Positions 19,081-27,613 of a stretch of 64,000 nt of DNA are shown in pieces. Made by a program: the position numbers and the translations under genes. The DNA lies in assembly GCA_965212145.1 (NCBI GenBank), contig CBDBUY010000009.1, forward strand, positions 496,001 to 560,000. Direction: 5' to 3'. The notes under the pieces were generated by a model. That model worked only from the letters and a program-made list of their open reading frames with translations. It did no database searches and was not told where the DNA came from. The stretch is from JAAEPI01 sp965212145 (GTDB lineage: Bacteria > Bacteroidota > Bacteroidia > Cytophagales > Cyclobacteriaceae). Positions within the stretch are counted from its first letter, which is position 1. Every line of letters starts with the position of its first letter.

Positions 19081-20641
19081 TGAACCTCCCTTTCTCCGGA
19101 CCATTTTCCAATTTCAAGACACCCCTAGGGCAGACCGCCGAGCAGATTCCACATCCCACACATGAGGATCGTACGATGTTTTGTCCTCGCTGGGCATACC
19201 ATCGGACGTCAATGCCCTGTTCGCAGTAAGTAGAGCAGTTTCCACAGGAGATGCACTGGCCACCATTTGTCGTAATTCTGAATCTGGATTTGAAGCGCTG
19301 AACCATGCCCAAATAACCTGCTAGCGGACACCCAAATCGACACCAGACCCGATTGCCCATCAAGGGGTAAAAACCCACGCCGATGATTCCTGAGAACGTC
19401 GCACCGATAAAGAAGCCGTACCATTCCTTGACGCTTCCGGTGGATACTTTGTAAGCGTCCGACGCACCATTGACCAGACTAGGGTATAAGAGATAGATAG
19501 CAAATGCTCCGACGACTATCCCGGCAATCCAGAGTACCTTCTTCATCGGGATGTTCTTTGCTTTGGATTTTTTCCATTGTAAGACGATGACCAAAGCCAC
19601 GACAAGAGTCACTCCTCCGACTACCGCCCATCGATTCATGCTCAAGGTGAAATAGTAATCCCAGAAATAATCCGCCAGCACCAGTCCAGTCATGATCACA
19701 ACAAATACCATGACGCCATGAATCATCCAGCGCTCTATGAACCAGGCATTGACTGATTTATCTGATAAGTGTCTAAATGGATCTCCCGCAGTTTCAGCCA
19801 ATCCACCGCACCCGCAAACCCATGAGCAGTACCAGCGTTTTCCGAAGAAATAGGTGATAACTGGGACACCCACTACAGCCAACGCTATGCCTACTACCAG
19901 AAAGATCATCCCGATTGGTTGGTATGCTGAGGCTTGCATGGCATCCAGATGCCAACTTTGGAAAAAGTCATAATCTAGCGGCCAGATGTTTTTAATATCA
20001 GTGTCGTAATAGCCGATGTATTTGCCGGCGGCATCTCGTGCATCGTTGTAATTGAGGGCGGCAAGGATTTGAGGAATGGTGTAGGCGAAAATCAGCTGAG
20101 CACCCATCACCGACCAGGTTCGGATCTGCTGATAGCGATTGTGACGATACTTGTAAATGAACTTGATCCCAAGTGCCAAAATCACTAGGGTATAGAGCGT
20201 GCCATAGACAAACCATTGTGAGGCGTTCTTCCCGCTAATCCATTGACTCAACGGATCAAAAAGCGCGACGAGTCCTGCGTTGGCTCCATCTGCTCCGGCC
20301 TGATAGCCGAGGTAAACAGGAAACTTGTATAGGAAAATATAAAAGCCCGTCAGTATAATTCCGACCAGCCAGCCAAGCGCACCTTTGTTTATGAGTGAGT
20401 TGAAATAGATGGAGTTATTCTTAATCCCAGCCGGGACTTTGATGTAGGATCGATAACCATAAATTCCCGTGCCCACTAGAATGGAAAACATGGAGAGGGG
20501 TAAGAAGATAGATGCATCAAGCGACACACCTGCCCAGCTGATCAATAAAATCAACAACCCGATTCCAGCTAGGGTCAGTCCGCCTTTTTGAGCTAAATCA
20601 ACCTTTTCATGCCCCTGCGATATGGATAAGTTTTCAGTCAT
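19073..20641 (-). CDS. Membrane-bound 4Fe-4S polyferredoxin (NapH/YccM-like)
   Basis: A 522-residue protein with about eight or more hydrophobic segments. It has two NapH-type Cys motifs next to membrane helices (CSWVCGCGG, and CRFGCPLAGYLG) and two 4Fe-4S ferredoxin clusters at the C-terminus (CISCGNCSTYCEQG near 463, CVGCGICSAVCPRG near 494). Proteins of this group move electrons through the cytoplasmic membrane. It lies between an FAD oxidoreductase and a DM13 lipoprotein, with 63 bases to the former and overlap with the latter. Confidence 0.92.
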   Translation of the reverse strand: MTENLSISQGHEKVDLAQKGGLTLAGIGLLILLISWAGVSLDASIFLPLSMFSILVGTGIYGYRSYIKVPAGIKNNSIYFNSLINKGALGWLVGIILTGFYIFLYKFPVYLGYQAGADGANAGLVALFDPLSQWISGKNASQWFVYGTLYTLVILALGIKFIYKYRHNRYQQIRTWSVMGAQLIFAYTIPQILAALNYNDARDAAGKYIGYYDTDIKNIWPLDYDFFQSWHLDAMQASAYQPIGMIFLVVGIALAVVGVPVITYFFGKRWYCSWVCGCGGLAETAGDPFRHLSDKSVNAWFIERWMIHGVMVFVVIMTGLVLADYFWDYYFTLSMNRWAVVGGVTLVVALVIVLQWKKSKAKNIPMKKVLWIAGIVVGAFAIYLLYPSLVNGASDAYKVSTGSVKEWYGFFIGATFSGIIGVGFYPLMGNRVWCRFGCPLAGYLGMVQRFKSRFRITTNGGQCISCGNCSTYCEQGIDVRWYAQRGQNIVRSSCVGCGICSAVCPRGVLKLENGPEKGRFND

Positions 20642-20704
20642 CTTTTATTACCGGATTTATTCCCGCATCTCATAAGTTATTTATTCTGTACATCATCCTT
20701 TCAT

Positions 20705-22042
20705 CTAGACCCCCACGGCTTCCAATATTCGTTTCCAACTTTTCTTTTTTAGTGAAATGGACGAATCGTTCTGTCGATTGAACTGATCCACAATTTCCTG
20801 CTCATATTTTTTGTAGAACTCAGGATCGAAATTCGCATCACGCAAATGCTCCATCGAGTACTCCACTGTTCGACCATGACGAATCCAATCTTCCACTACA
20901 TCATGTCTCAGTCTGATTCCGAAATTATTCACCCCGATCAAGGCTTTTGACTTCTTGTCGAAAACAAGTCTCAGGCAGATTTTGTCACTTTCGTCCTCCC
21001 AGTAAAAATCATCTTCATCGTCTACCCTTTGCGCACTTACGGTCCCATAAGTCTGATATTCAATATCGAAGAATTTGGCTGAGTTAAACCAAATGCCAGG
21101 GTCGTATTCCGTTTTGGTGCCAGCTAAGGTTTTGCCAAGAGCTTCTCCCATCATTCGTCCAGCATACCAGACGGCTTCAATAGGTCGTCGACCCTCCTTA
21201 GGCTTTTCGATTTGCGAGCAATCTCCAGCTGCGTAAACGTCGGGAATATTGGTTTCTGAGAATTCATTTACAATTACGCCCTTATCGATTTTCAACTCCG
21301 TGTTTCGAAGAAAATCAACATTTGGAGATACACCTGCGGTGAGACCGACCAATTGGCAATCAATAATTTCACCGTCCTTAGTTTTCACAGCCTTGACTCG
21401 GCCGCTCCCATCATCCAGAATTTCTTCTAGTTCTGTGGACAGCCTCAGATCAATACCGTGTTCCAAAATGTGGCGATTGATCATTTTTGATTCTTCCAAC
21501 GGAAGCACATTGTCCCAGAAATTCTCTTCACGAACCAGAAAGGTGACCGGAATATCTCTGGAGTGAAGCATTTCAGCCAGTTCAATTCCAATTAAACCAC
21601 CACCGACAACAACTGCTCGATTGATGTCTTTCGAGTTTTCTTCCAAAAGTCCAAGATCTTGATAACTGTATAGTCCTTGAACCCCATCAAGATCCTGACC
21701 GGGCCAACCGAATTTGTTTGATTTGGAGCCTGTAGAAATGACCAGTTTGGTGTACGCCACTTTTTTACCTGATTCCAGTAGCACATCCTTGATGTCAAAA
21801 TCGATGGACTCCACCCAATCACGTCTCAGTTCGATTCTGTTTTTCTCCCAAAACCAATCCTCGTATGGCTTGGTATGTTCGTATTTCATGTGGCCCATGT
21901 AGATATACATCAAGGCCGTTCTCGAGAAAAAATGATCGGTCTCGCCCGAAATAACTGTAATGCGCGCATCAGAGTTTTTTCGTGCTTCTCGAGCCGTAGT
22001 GATCCCGGCAATGCCGTTCCCGATAATGACGATGTGCTCCAT
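20705..22042 (-). CDS. FAD-dependent pyridine-nucleotide oxidoreductase
   Basis: A 445-residue flavoprotein of the rubredoxin-reductase/NirB-N type. The FAD-binding motif is IVIIGNGIAGITTAREA, the NAD(P)H-binding motif is AVVVGGGLIGIELAEML (about residue 145), and the second FAD motif is IPDVYAAGDCSQ. No redox CxxC is seen. The C-terminal about 130 residues form an interface-like domain. It is the first gene of the minus-strand operon and could feed electrons from NAD(P)H to the polyferredoxin; that coupling is inferred from position. Confidence 0.9.
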   Translation of the reverse strand: MEHIVIIGNGIAGITTAREARKNSDARITVISGETDHFFSRTALMYIYMGHMKYEHTKPYEDWFWEKNRIELRRDWVESIDFDIKDVLLESGKKVAYTKLVISTGSKSNKFGWPGQDLDGVQGLYSYQDLGLLEENSKDINRAVVVGGGLIGIELAEMLHSRDIPVTFLVREENFWDNVLPLEESKMINRHILEHGIDLRLSTELEEILDDGSGRVKAVKTKDGEIIDCQLVGLTAGVSPNVDFLRNTELKIDKGVIVNEFSETNIPDVYAAGDCSQIEKPKEGRRPIEAVWYAGRMMGEALGKTLAGTKTEYDPGIWFNSAKFFDIEYQTYGTVSAQRVDDEDDFYWEDESDKICLRLVFDKKSKALIGVNNFGIRLRHDVVEDWIRHGRTVEYSMEHLRDANFDPEFYKKYEQEIVDQFNRQNDSSISLKKKSWKRILEAVGV

Positions 22043-22094
22043 GGATGTCTAATATACGCCGAACGTCATTCACAGGATTTTATCAGAATGCATT

Positions 22095-22112
22095 TTGTCC
22101 ATCGGAGGACAA
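22095..22112. promoter_or_regulatory. Dyad in the divergent promoter region (TTGTCC-N6-GGACAA)
   Basis: A perfect 6-bp inverted repeat with a 6-base spacer lies between the divergent FAD oxidoreductase and SGNH hydrolase genes. Its size fits a dimeric repressor or activator site. Short dyads arise by chance, so this is a weak call. Confidence 0.35.
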
Positions 22113-22136
22113 TTTTGAAGTATCTTTTCGAAAAGG

Positions 22137-22820
22137 ATGAAACTGACCTTTATGACTCGGAGTATTTGTTTGATCGTAATTCTTGCCGGCCTCCCTACTT
22201 CTGGCTGGTCTCAGAATGATGGCCCATTTGAAAATGAGATAGCAGCCTTTGAGCTGGAGGATTCAGTCAATGGATATAAGTCGGACTTCATACTCTTTGC
22301 AGGCAGTTCCAGCATAAGGCTCTGGGAAAATCTGGAAGCAGATATGAAGGGTCTTAATGTACTTAATCGTGGGTTTGGTGGAGCCAAATTGACAGATCTG
22401 AATGACTATTGGGATCGAATATTGGCCGGGCACAAGCCAAAGATGGTGGTGCTGTATTGCGGGGAAAATGACATCTGGGACGGCTATGCCGTGAATGATA
22501 CCTTCCGTCATTTTAAAAATTTCCAAAAGCGATATCGGGCACAACTTAAGGGCGTGCCACTGATTTATATCGCCATGAAGCCTTCTCCAAATCGTTGGGA
22601 GAAATGGCCGGATTTTCAAAAAATTGACAAGAAAATTAAACGGGCTATTAAGTTGAAGCGGAATCAGAAATATGTGGATCTGAGCGTTACTATGCTTCAG
22701 AAAGATGGAACGCCAAAACCAAGTATTTTCCTCTCTGATGAATTACATATGAATCAAAAAGGGTACGATGGCTGGAAGCAAATACTACGCCCGATCATAG
22801 AAAAAAAACTAGTTCAGTAA
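22137..22820 (+). CDS. Exported SGNH/GDSL-family hydrolase
   Basis: A 227-residue exported esterase-type hydrolase. A signal peptide (about 1-25) is followed by block I FAGSSSI (nucleophile Ser57), block III YCGENDIWDG, and block V LSDELHMNQKGY, with the Asp-x-x-His pair. Substrates of this family are often acylated sugars or lipids, but nothing here fixes which. It starts a three-gene run of exported proteins with a 19-base gap to the next gene. Confidence 0.88.
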   Translation: MKLTFMTRSICLIVILAGLPTSGWSQNDGPFENEIAAFELEDSVNGYKSDFILFAGSSSIRLWENLEADMKGLNVLNRGFGGAKLTDLNDYWDRILAGHKPKMVVLYCGENDIWDGYAVNDTFRHFKNFQKRYRAQLKGVPLIYIAMKPSPNRWEKWPDFQKIDKKIKRAIKLKRNQKYVDLSVTMLQKDGTPKPSIFLSDELHMNQKGYDGWKQILRPIIEKKLVQ

Positions 22821-22839
22821 ACAAACATTGGCTTAATAC

Positions 22840-24570
22840 ATGAAGAACCTAACCTTATTTTTTCTCGCTGCAATCTTGCTAGGCTGCCAACCCGCCAAAC
22901 AGGAATTGACATTTAATGTCTCATTTAGCTCTGCCATTGAAGGAGCTGGCAAGGACGGCAGACTTCTACTCATGTTGTCTACCGACAATTCGGCAGAGCC
23001 GAGATTTCAGATCAACGACGGACTTAACACGCAACTCATATTCGGACAAAATGTGGAAGGCTTGATGCCGAATAATGAAGTTAGTTTTTCGAACCAACAG
23101 TTTGGCTATCCGATCGAATCCCTGCGTGATTTGGAGCCGAGAGATTATTGGGTTCAAGGCTTGCTTCATACCTATGAAACCTTCAATCTGTCCACCGGTC
23201 ACACCGTGAAACTACCGATGGATAATGGAGAGGGCCAGCAATGGAATCGGTCTCCCGGCAATATCTACAGTGAACCCATTAAAGTGACCATACCTGAAAA
23301 TAAGATCGGTAGTTTTTCCATTGTAATGGATCAAATCATTCCGCCCATTGAGGAGCCTGCAGACACTGAGTGGATCAAGCACATCAAAATGAAAAGTGAA
23401 TTACTCAGCGAGTTCTGGGGACGCGATATGTATCTCGGCGCACACATACTTCTACCGAAAGGCTTCAATGAGCACACTGAAGCCAACTACCCGTTAATGA
23501 TTTTTCATGGCCATTTCCCGTCAGATTTCGGTGGATTCCGAACGACACCACCGGATCCGGATTTAGAACCCGTCTATTCCTCAAGATTCGATGTGCCCGG
23601 TTACAACATCATGCAGCAGCAAGAAGCCTACGACCAATACTTACAATGGATCAGTGATGATTTCCCGCGGTTTCTAATCATCGAAATTCAGCATCCCACG
23701 CCTTACTACGACGATTCCTACGCGGTAAATTCTGCCAGTCAGGGACCGTATGGAGATGCTATCACTTATGAGCTGATCCCCTACATCGAGGAGCAATTCA
23801 GAGGTATAGGAGAGGGATGGTCACGGTTTTTATACGGCGGATCCACTGGAGGTTGGGAAGCTTTGGCCGTGCAAGTGAAGTATCCGGAAGAATATAATGG
23901 TTGTTTCGCTGCTTGTCCTGATCCGATTGATTTCCGTGCTTATGTTTCCATGAATATCTATGAGGATCAGAACGCTTACTACTACGAAAGTGAGCACAAA
24001 GAAAATGAAGTGCCAAGACCCGGTCGACGAGACTATCTGGGAGCCGTTACTTCTTCCATTCGCGATATGAATATGAAAGAGCTCGCTCTAGGAGATAAAT
24101 CACGTTCCGGCCAGCAATTTGACATTTGGGAAGCGACGTATTCTCCTCAGGGAGAAGACGGTTATCCGGTCAGGTTGTGGGATAAGTACACAGGTGAGAT
24201 AGATTCTGACGTGGCAGAATACTGGAAGGAGAACTACGATCTGCGTTACATTCTGGAACGGGATTGGGAAAAATTGGGTCCTGAACTGCAGGGTAAGATC
24301 AATATCTACTGTGGCGACATGGACAATTATTACCTCAACAATGCGGTCTATTTGATGGAGGAGTTTCTGGAGAGCACAATTGATCCCTACTATAATGGAG
24401 AAGTGGATTATGGTGACCGAGCAGAGCATTGCTGGAACGGTGATCAAGAAAACCCGAATCACATCTCACGTCTTCGATACAACACGATGTACGTTGACAA
24501 GATCATGAAACGCATCGTGGAGAGTGCCCCTGAAGGAGCGGATTTAACCAGTTGGAGGTACAAGGAATGA
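22840..24570 (+). CDS. Esterase-like alpha/beta-hydrolase lipoprotein
   Basis: A 576-residue lipoprotein (lipobox LLGCQPA). The N-terminal about 170 residues look like a beta-rich domain. The rest resembles putative esterases with an alpha/beta-hydrolase fold: YPLMIFHGHFPSDFGG, then the nucleophile elbow YGGSTGGWEAL (Ser335). A late EHCW may hold the catalytic His. No exact family recognised. It overlaps the cupin gene by 4 bases, which suggests a shared surface or periplasmic degradation role. Confidence 0.75.
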   Translation: MKNLTLFFLAAILLGCQPAKQELTFNVSFSSAIEGAGKDGRLLLMLSTDNSAEPRFQINDGLNTQLIFGQNVEGLMPNNEVSFSNQQFGYPIESLRDLEPRDYWVQGLLHTYETFNLSTGHTVKLPMDNGEGQQWNRSPGNIYSEPIKVTIPENKIGSFSIVMDQIIPPIEEPADTEWIKHIKMKSELLSEFWGRDMYLGAHILLPKGFNEHTEANYPLMIFHGHFPSDFGGFRTTPPDPDLEPVYSSRFDVPGYNIMQQQEAYDQYLQWISDDFPRFLIIEIQHPTPYYDDSYAVNSASQGPYGDAITYELIPYIEEQFRGIGEGWSRFLYGGSTGGWEALAVQVKYPEEYNGCFAACPDPIDFRAYVSMNIYEDQNAYYYESEHKENEVPRPGRRDYLGAVTSSIRDMNMKELALGDKSRSGQQFDIWEATYSPQGEDGYPVRLWDKYTGEIDSDVAEYWKENYDLRYILERDWEKLGPELQGKINIYCGDMDNYYLNNAVYLMEEFLESTIDPYYNGEVDYGDRAEHCWNGDQENPNHISRLRYNTMYVDKIMKRIVESAPEGADLTSWRYKE

Positions 24571-24938
24571 GATATTATTTAATAATAGGAATAGGCATGG
24601 CGGTTGGCTGTGCTTCGCCCGAAACTCAGCAAGATTTACCAGATCCGTTGGAAGCCGGATGGAAAGGCGAGTCGGTCTGTGAGATCGTAGAAGAAAGTGA
24701 CAAAGTGCGCGTTTTGAAGTGTACGTTTCCACCGAATGTAGGCCATGAAAAACACTACCACGATCCTCATATCGGTTACACGCTGGAAGGCGGAAAGTTT
24801 AAAATTTCAGATATCGATGGTATCAGAGAAGTGAATGTTCCAACCGGATATACCTTTCGGAACGACGGGCGCACGGAACACGAGGTTTTAAATGTGGGAG
24901 AAACCACAGCGATTTTTTTGATCATTGAACCAAAATGA
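24567..24938 (+). CDS. Cupin-domain lipoprotein
   Basis: A 123-residue lipoprotein (lipobox MAVGCAS) with one cupin domain: GHEKHYHDPHIGYTLEGGKFKI carries the His-rich metal motif and TEHEVLNVGETTAIFLI the second motif. The start at 24567 overlaps the preceding stop by 4 bases. Exported stand-alone cupins have varied roles, and none can be assigned. Confidence 0.82.
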   Translation: MRYYLIIGIGMAVGCASPETQQDLPDPLEAGWKGESVCEIVEESDKVRVLKCTFPPNVGHEKHYHDPHIGYTLEGGKFKISDIDGIREVNVPTGYTFRNDGRTEHEVLNVGETTAIFLIIEPK

Positions 24939-25017
24939 TTGAATTGTTCACCTTCTTGTTTAGGATTTAATTCGCATGGTTCTAAAATCATGTTTTCATC
25001 TGTATTTTTAAGAGCCT

Positions 25018-26970
25018 ATGAAAATTCTCTGCCTGCTGCTGACTTTTGTTACAATTTCCTTTCGGTCCGTGTCACAGGATTTTGGCGTTACTGAGACACT
25101 TGCCAGTCAATTGCAGAAGATTGTATTAAGTGATTCGATTTCTTTTGAACGTGTTATTGCCGAAGCGCTTTCAGACTTATCAGATTCAAGATCCAAGGCA
25201 GAACTTTTGTTAGAAACAGGAACCTTTCTGGTAAGTAACTACGAATACGAAAAGGCTGACCTTGTTCTTAAACAATGCATGGATTATGCTACCGATGAAG
25301 CCGTTCTGGCGGAGGCAAATTTTCAAGCTGGACTAAGTCTCATGTATCGGGACATCCGCATTCGGTCTCTAAAGAATTTTGAAACGGCCTTTGATATATT
25401 CTTAACGATCGGAGACTCCTTGGGAATGGGAAAGTCTCTGGACAAAATCGCTGACAACAACAATTACATTGGAGAGCATAGAAAAGCTCGACCATATTAT
25501 GATCGGTGTATTAAGATATTCACTGCCATCAGAGATACGGCAAGATTGACCAACGTACTCGGAAATATTGGCGGGATGTTTTCCGAAGAGGCGAATAACG
25601 ACTCTGCAATAGTCTACTACAATGAGGCAATACGATTGAATGAGATGGCAGGCAATCTTTCAAATCTGAGTTCTGATCTGGCGGGATTGGGTATCGCCTT
25701 AGAAGGGCTTGGACGCCTTGATGAGTCATTGATTCACTATCATCGGGCGTTAAACGTGGCTCGAGCGGTAGAAGATGAAGAAATGGTGGCCTTTGCCTAT
25801 CAGCATTTGGGGTACCACCATTTCAATCGTGGCAATGTAGATTCAGCAGGTTATTACATGAACCTGTCCAATGAGTATGCCCGTAAAATGAACTATGCTC
25901 AGCTCCTGATCAATACATTTGACGTGCTGCATCAAGTTTATTATGAGCAAGCAGATTATAAAAAGGGATATGAAATCCTTAATGAATACAAACAATTACA
26001 AGATTCGCTACTGATCCTGGAAAACGTCGGCTCGATAAATTCATTAAGAGCTGAATACGAAAATAGAGTACTTCAGCAGAAAGCGGACTTGCGCGAAGAA
26101 GTTATTGAAAAACAAAGTCGGTTAACAACCACATTGATTGTTAGTTCGATTCTCTCGGGTTTAGGACTTATCGCGCTCATTTGGTTAAACCAGAAGAGAC
26201 GAAATAAAAACCTGATTATTCAAAGAGACAAAGATTTGATCAATGCGCAGGCTGAGCAATTAAAAGAATTGGATCACTTAAAGTCCATTTTCTTCGCAAA
26301 TGTATCTCACGACTTAAGAGCACCTGTTGGCTTAATCAAGGGATTCGTTCAACTACTAAAGCAAAATGAAGAGAATTTAAAAGGAGATTCTCTGGAATTC
26401 ATAGATCATATTGAAACCACGTTGGAGAGGTTATCTAAAATGGCAGATGAAATTAATCAACTGGTTCAGTTGGAAGAAAATCGATTCGAACTCGACTATT
26501 CAGAAATAAACGTCAATGATTTCTTTGGCACATTGGGAAAGCTGTTCGAATCTGGCATTCAATTCGACGTAGATCAGCAGTTTCAATTTGAGTGCAATGT
26601 GGATGAAGGGATCAGTATTCAGGCTGATAAATCTGCTCTCGAGAAAATCGTATTCAATGTGGTTGGGAATGCCTTTAAATACAACACCACAGGGACGAAA
26701 GTTGGGCTTTATGTTGATGAAGTGGATTCAAATTTGGTCATAAAGGTGGTTGACGATGGGCCGGGTATCATAGAGGACAAAATTGACAAGATCTTCGATA
26801 GATATTATCGAACAGAAACGGGTTCTAAAGTGGCAATAGGGCAGGGAATAGGATTGTCTCTGGTAAAAGATCTGGTAGACTTGCAAGGTGGAGATATATC
26901 GGTGAACTCCATTCCCGATGAAGAAACGTGCTTCACCATTAAAATGCCTTTAAATCCAAGGAAGACATGA
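25018..26970 (+). CDS. TPR sensor histidine kinase
   Basis: A 650-residue sensor. A signal peptide (1-20) leads to an extracytoplasmic array of TPR repeats (about 40-340, e.g. AIVYYNEAIRLNEMAGNLSN). A membrane helix near 375-392 (LIVSSILSGLGLIALIWL) is followed by a HisKA domain with phospho-acceptor His431 in FANVSHDLRAP. The HATPase domain carries the N box NVVGNAFKYN, DDGPGI and GQGIGLSLVKDL. No response regulator adjoins it. The TGA stop overlaps a decayed ATGAAACGCATCC-type gene start. Confidence 0.93.
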   Translation: MKILCLLLTFVTISFRSVSQDFGVTETLASQLQKIVLSDSISFERVIAEALSDLSDSRSKAELLLETGTFLVSNYEYEKADLVLKQCMDYATDEAVLAEANFQAGLSLMYRDIRIRSLKNFETAFDIFLTIGDSLGMGKSLDKIADNNNYIGEHRKARPYYDRCIKIFTAIRDTARLTNVLGNIGGMFSEEANNDSAIVYYNEAIRLNEMAGNLSNLSSDLAGLGIALEGLGRLDESLIHYHRALNVARAVEDEEMVAFAYQHLGYHHFNRGNVDSAGYYMNLSNEYARKMNYAQLLINTFDVLHQVYYEQADYKKGYEILNEYKQLQDSLLILENVGSINSLRAEYENRVLQQKADLREEVIEKQSRLTTTLIVSSILSGLGLIALIWLNQKRRNKNLIIQRDKDLINAQAEQLKELDHLKSIFFANVSHDLRAPVGLIKGFVQLLKQNEENLKGDSLEFIDHIETTLERLSKMADEINQLVQLEENRFELDYSEINVNDFFGTLGKLFESGIQFDVDQQFQFECNVDEGISIQADKSALEKIVFNVVGNAFKYNTTGTKVGLYVDEVDSNLVIKVVDDGPGIIEDKIDKIFDRYYRTETGSKVAIGQGIGLSLVKDLVDLQGGDISVNSIPDEETCFTIKMPLNPRKT

Positions 26971-26990
26971 AACGCATCCTCATGACCGCC
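26967..26990 (+). repeat. Copy 1 of a repeated gene-start motif
   Basis: ATGAAACGCATCCTCATGACC overlaps the kinase stop and matches the first 17 bases of the DUF6090-like gene start at 28019. Its own frame ends after 10 codons (MKRILMTAYQ), so it is a remnant or a leader rather than a gene. Confidence 0.55.
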
Positions 26991-26995
26991 TATCA

Positions 26996-27490
26996 ATGAG
27001 TAACTCTGCAATGAAATTTGAAAAGATAATCAATACCATTGGGACAATCGGTTTAATCATCTCCCTAGCCTTTCTTGGGTATGAAACCCATATAAATACG
27101 CAGACCGTACGAGCTACCTCTAATGATGTAATTAACAATACCAACATCGAATTCATTCGCATGCTTGCAGAAAATGAAGAGCTTGGAACGCTGTTTGAAG
27201 ATGCTTCTGCATCATGGGCTGCTCTGGATGACGACAAAAAACGTACTTCCAACTACCTTTTTATTCAATACTTCCGACAAAATGAAAACATGTTTTACCA
27301 GAACAGGATAGGCGTTTTTGATGATGACTTGTGGCTCAGTCATAAAGTCATTGTAACCTCTTATTTTCATAAAAATGGTGTCCAGGAGTGGTGGGCAGTT
27401 CGAAGAGGTGCCTTCTCTGCGGATTTTAGAAATTTTCTTGAGTCATCCGGTAAAAGTGCTGACTTAAAAACGATTAAAGATTTGCAATAA
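26996..27490 (+). CDS. Hypothetical single-pass membrane protein
   Basis: A 164-residue protein with an N-terminal membrane helix (INTIGTIGLIISLAFLGYET) followed by a helical soluble domain with conserved-looking patterns (FIRMLAENEELGTLFEDA, QYFRQNENMFYQNRIG, VQEWWAVRRGAFSADFRNFLES). This arrangement is common in many bacteria but has no named function that I know. ATG at 26996 or 27011 are both possible. Confidence 0.75.
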   Translation: MSNSAMKFEKIINTIGTIGLIISLAFLGYETHINTQTVRATSNDVINNTNIEFIRMLAENEELGTLFEDASASWAALDDDKKRTSNYLFIQYFRQNENMFYQNRIGVFDDDLWLSHKVIVTSYFHKNGVQEWWAVRRGAFSADFRNFLESSGKSADLKTIKDLQ

Positions 27491-27504
27491 ATATTAGCTC
27501 TGCG

Positions 27505-27542
27505 ATGAAACGCATCCTCACCACCCTCTCGCAAAAATGGCC
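27505..27542 (+). pseudogene. Truncated 5' end of a DUF6090-like gene (copy 2 of gene-start motif)
   Basis: These 38 bases match the first 38 bases of the intact gene beginning at 28019 except for two substitutions. Similarity ends just before the left inverted repeat of the DUF559 unit. It looks like a gene copy cut off after 12 codons. Confidence 0.6.
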
Positions 27543-27550
27543 TTCTCTAT

Positions 27551-27581
27551 TCCCCTCCTTGGAGGGGATTAAGGGGTGGGT
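27551..27581 (-). repeat. Left inverted repeat of the DUF559 unit
   Basis: The repeat has a palindromic core TCCCCTCCTTGGAGGGGA (27551-27568) and an outer arm AAGGGGTGGGT. Read on the minus strand it matches the right repeat at 27977-28005 apart from a two-base gap and a few substitutions. Confidence 0.8.
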
Positions 27582-27613
27582 AATTTCTCTCCAAAAAATA
27601 GTTACCAACTATC

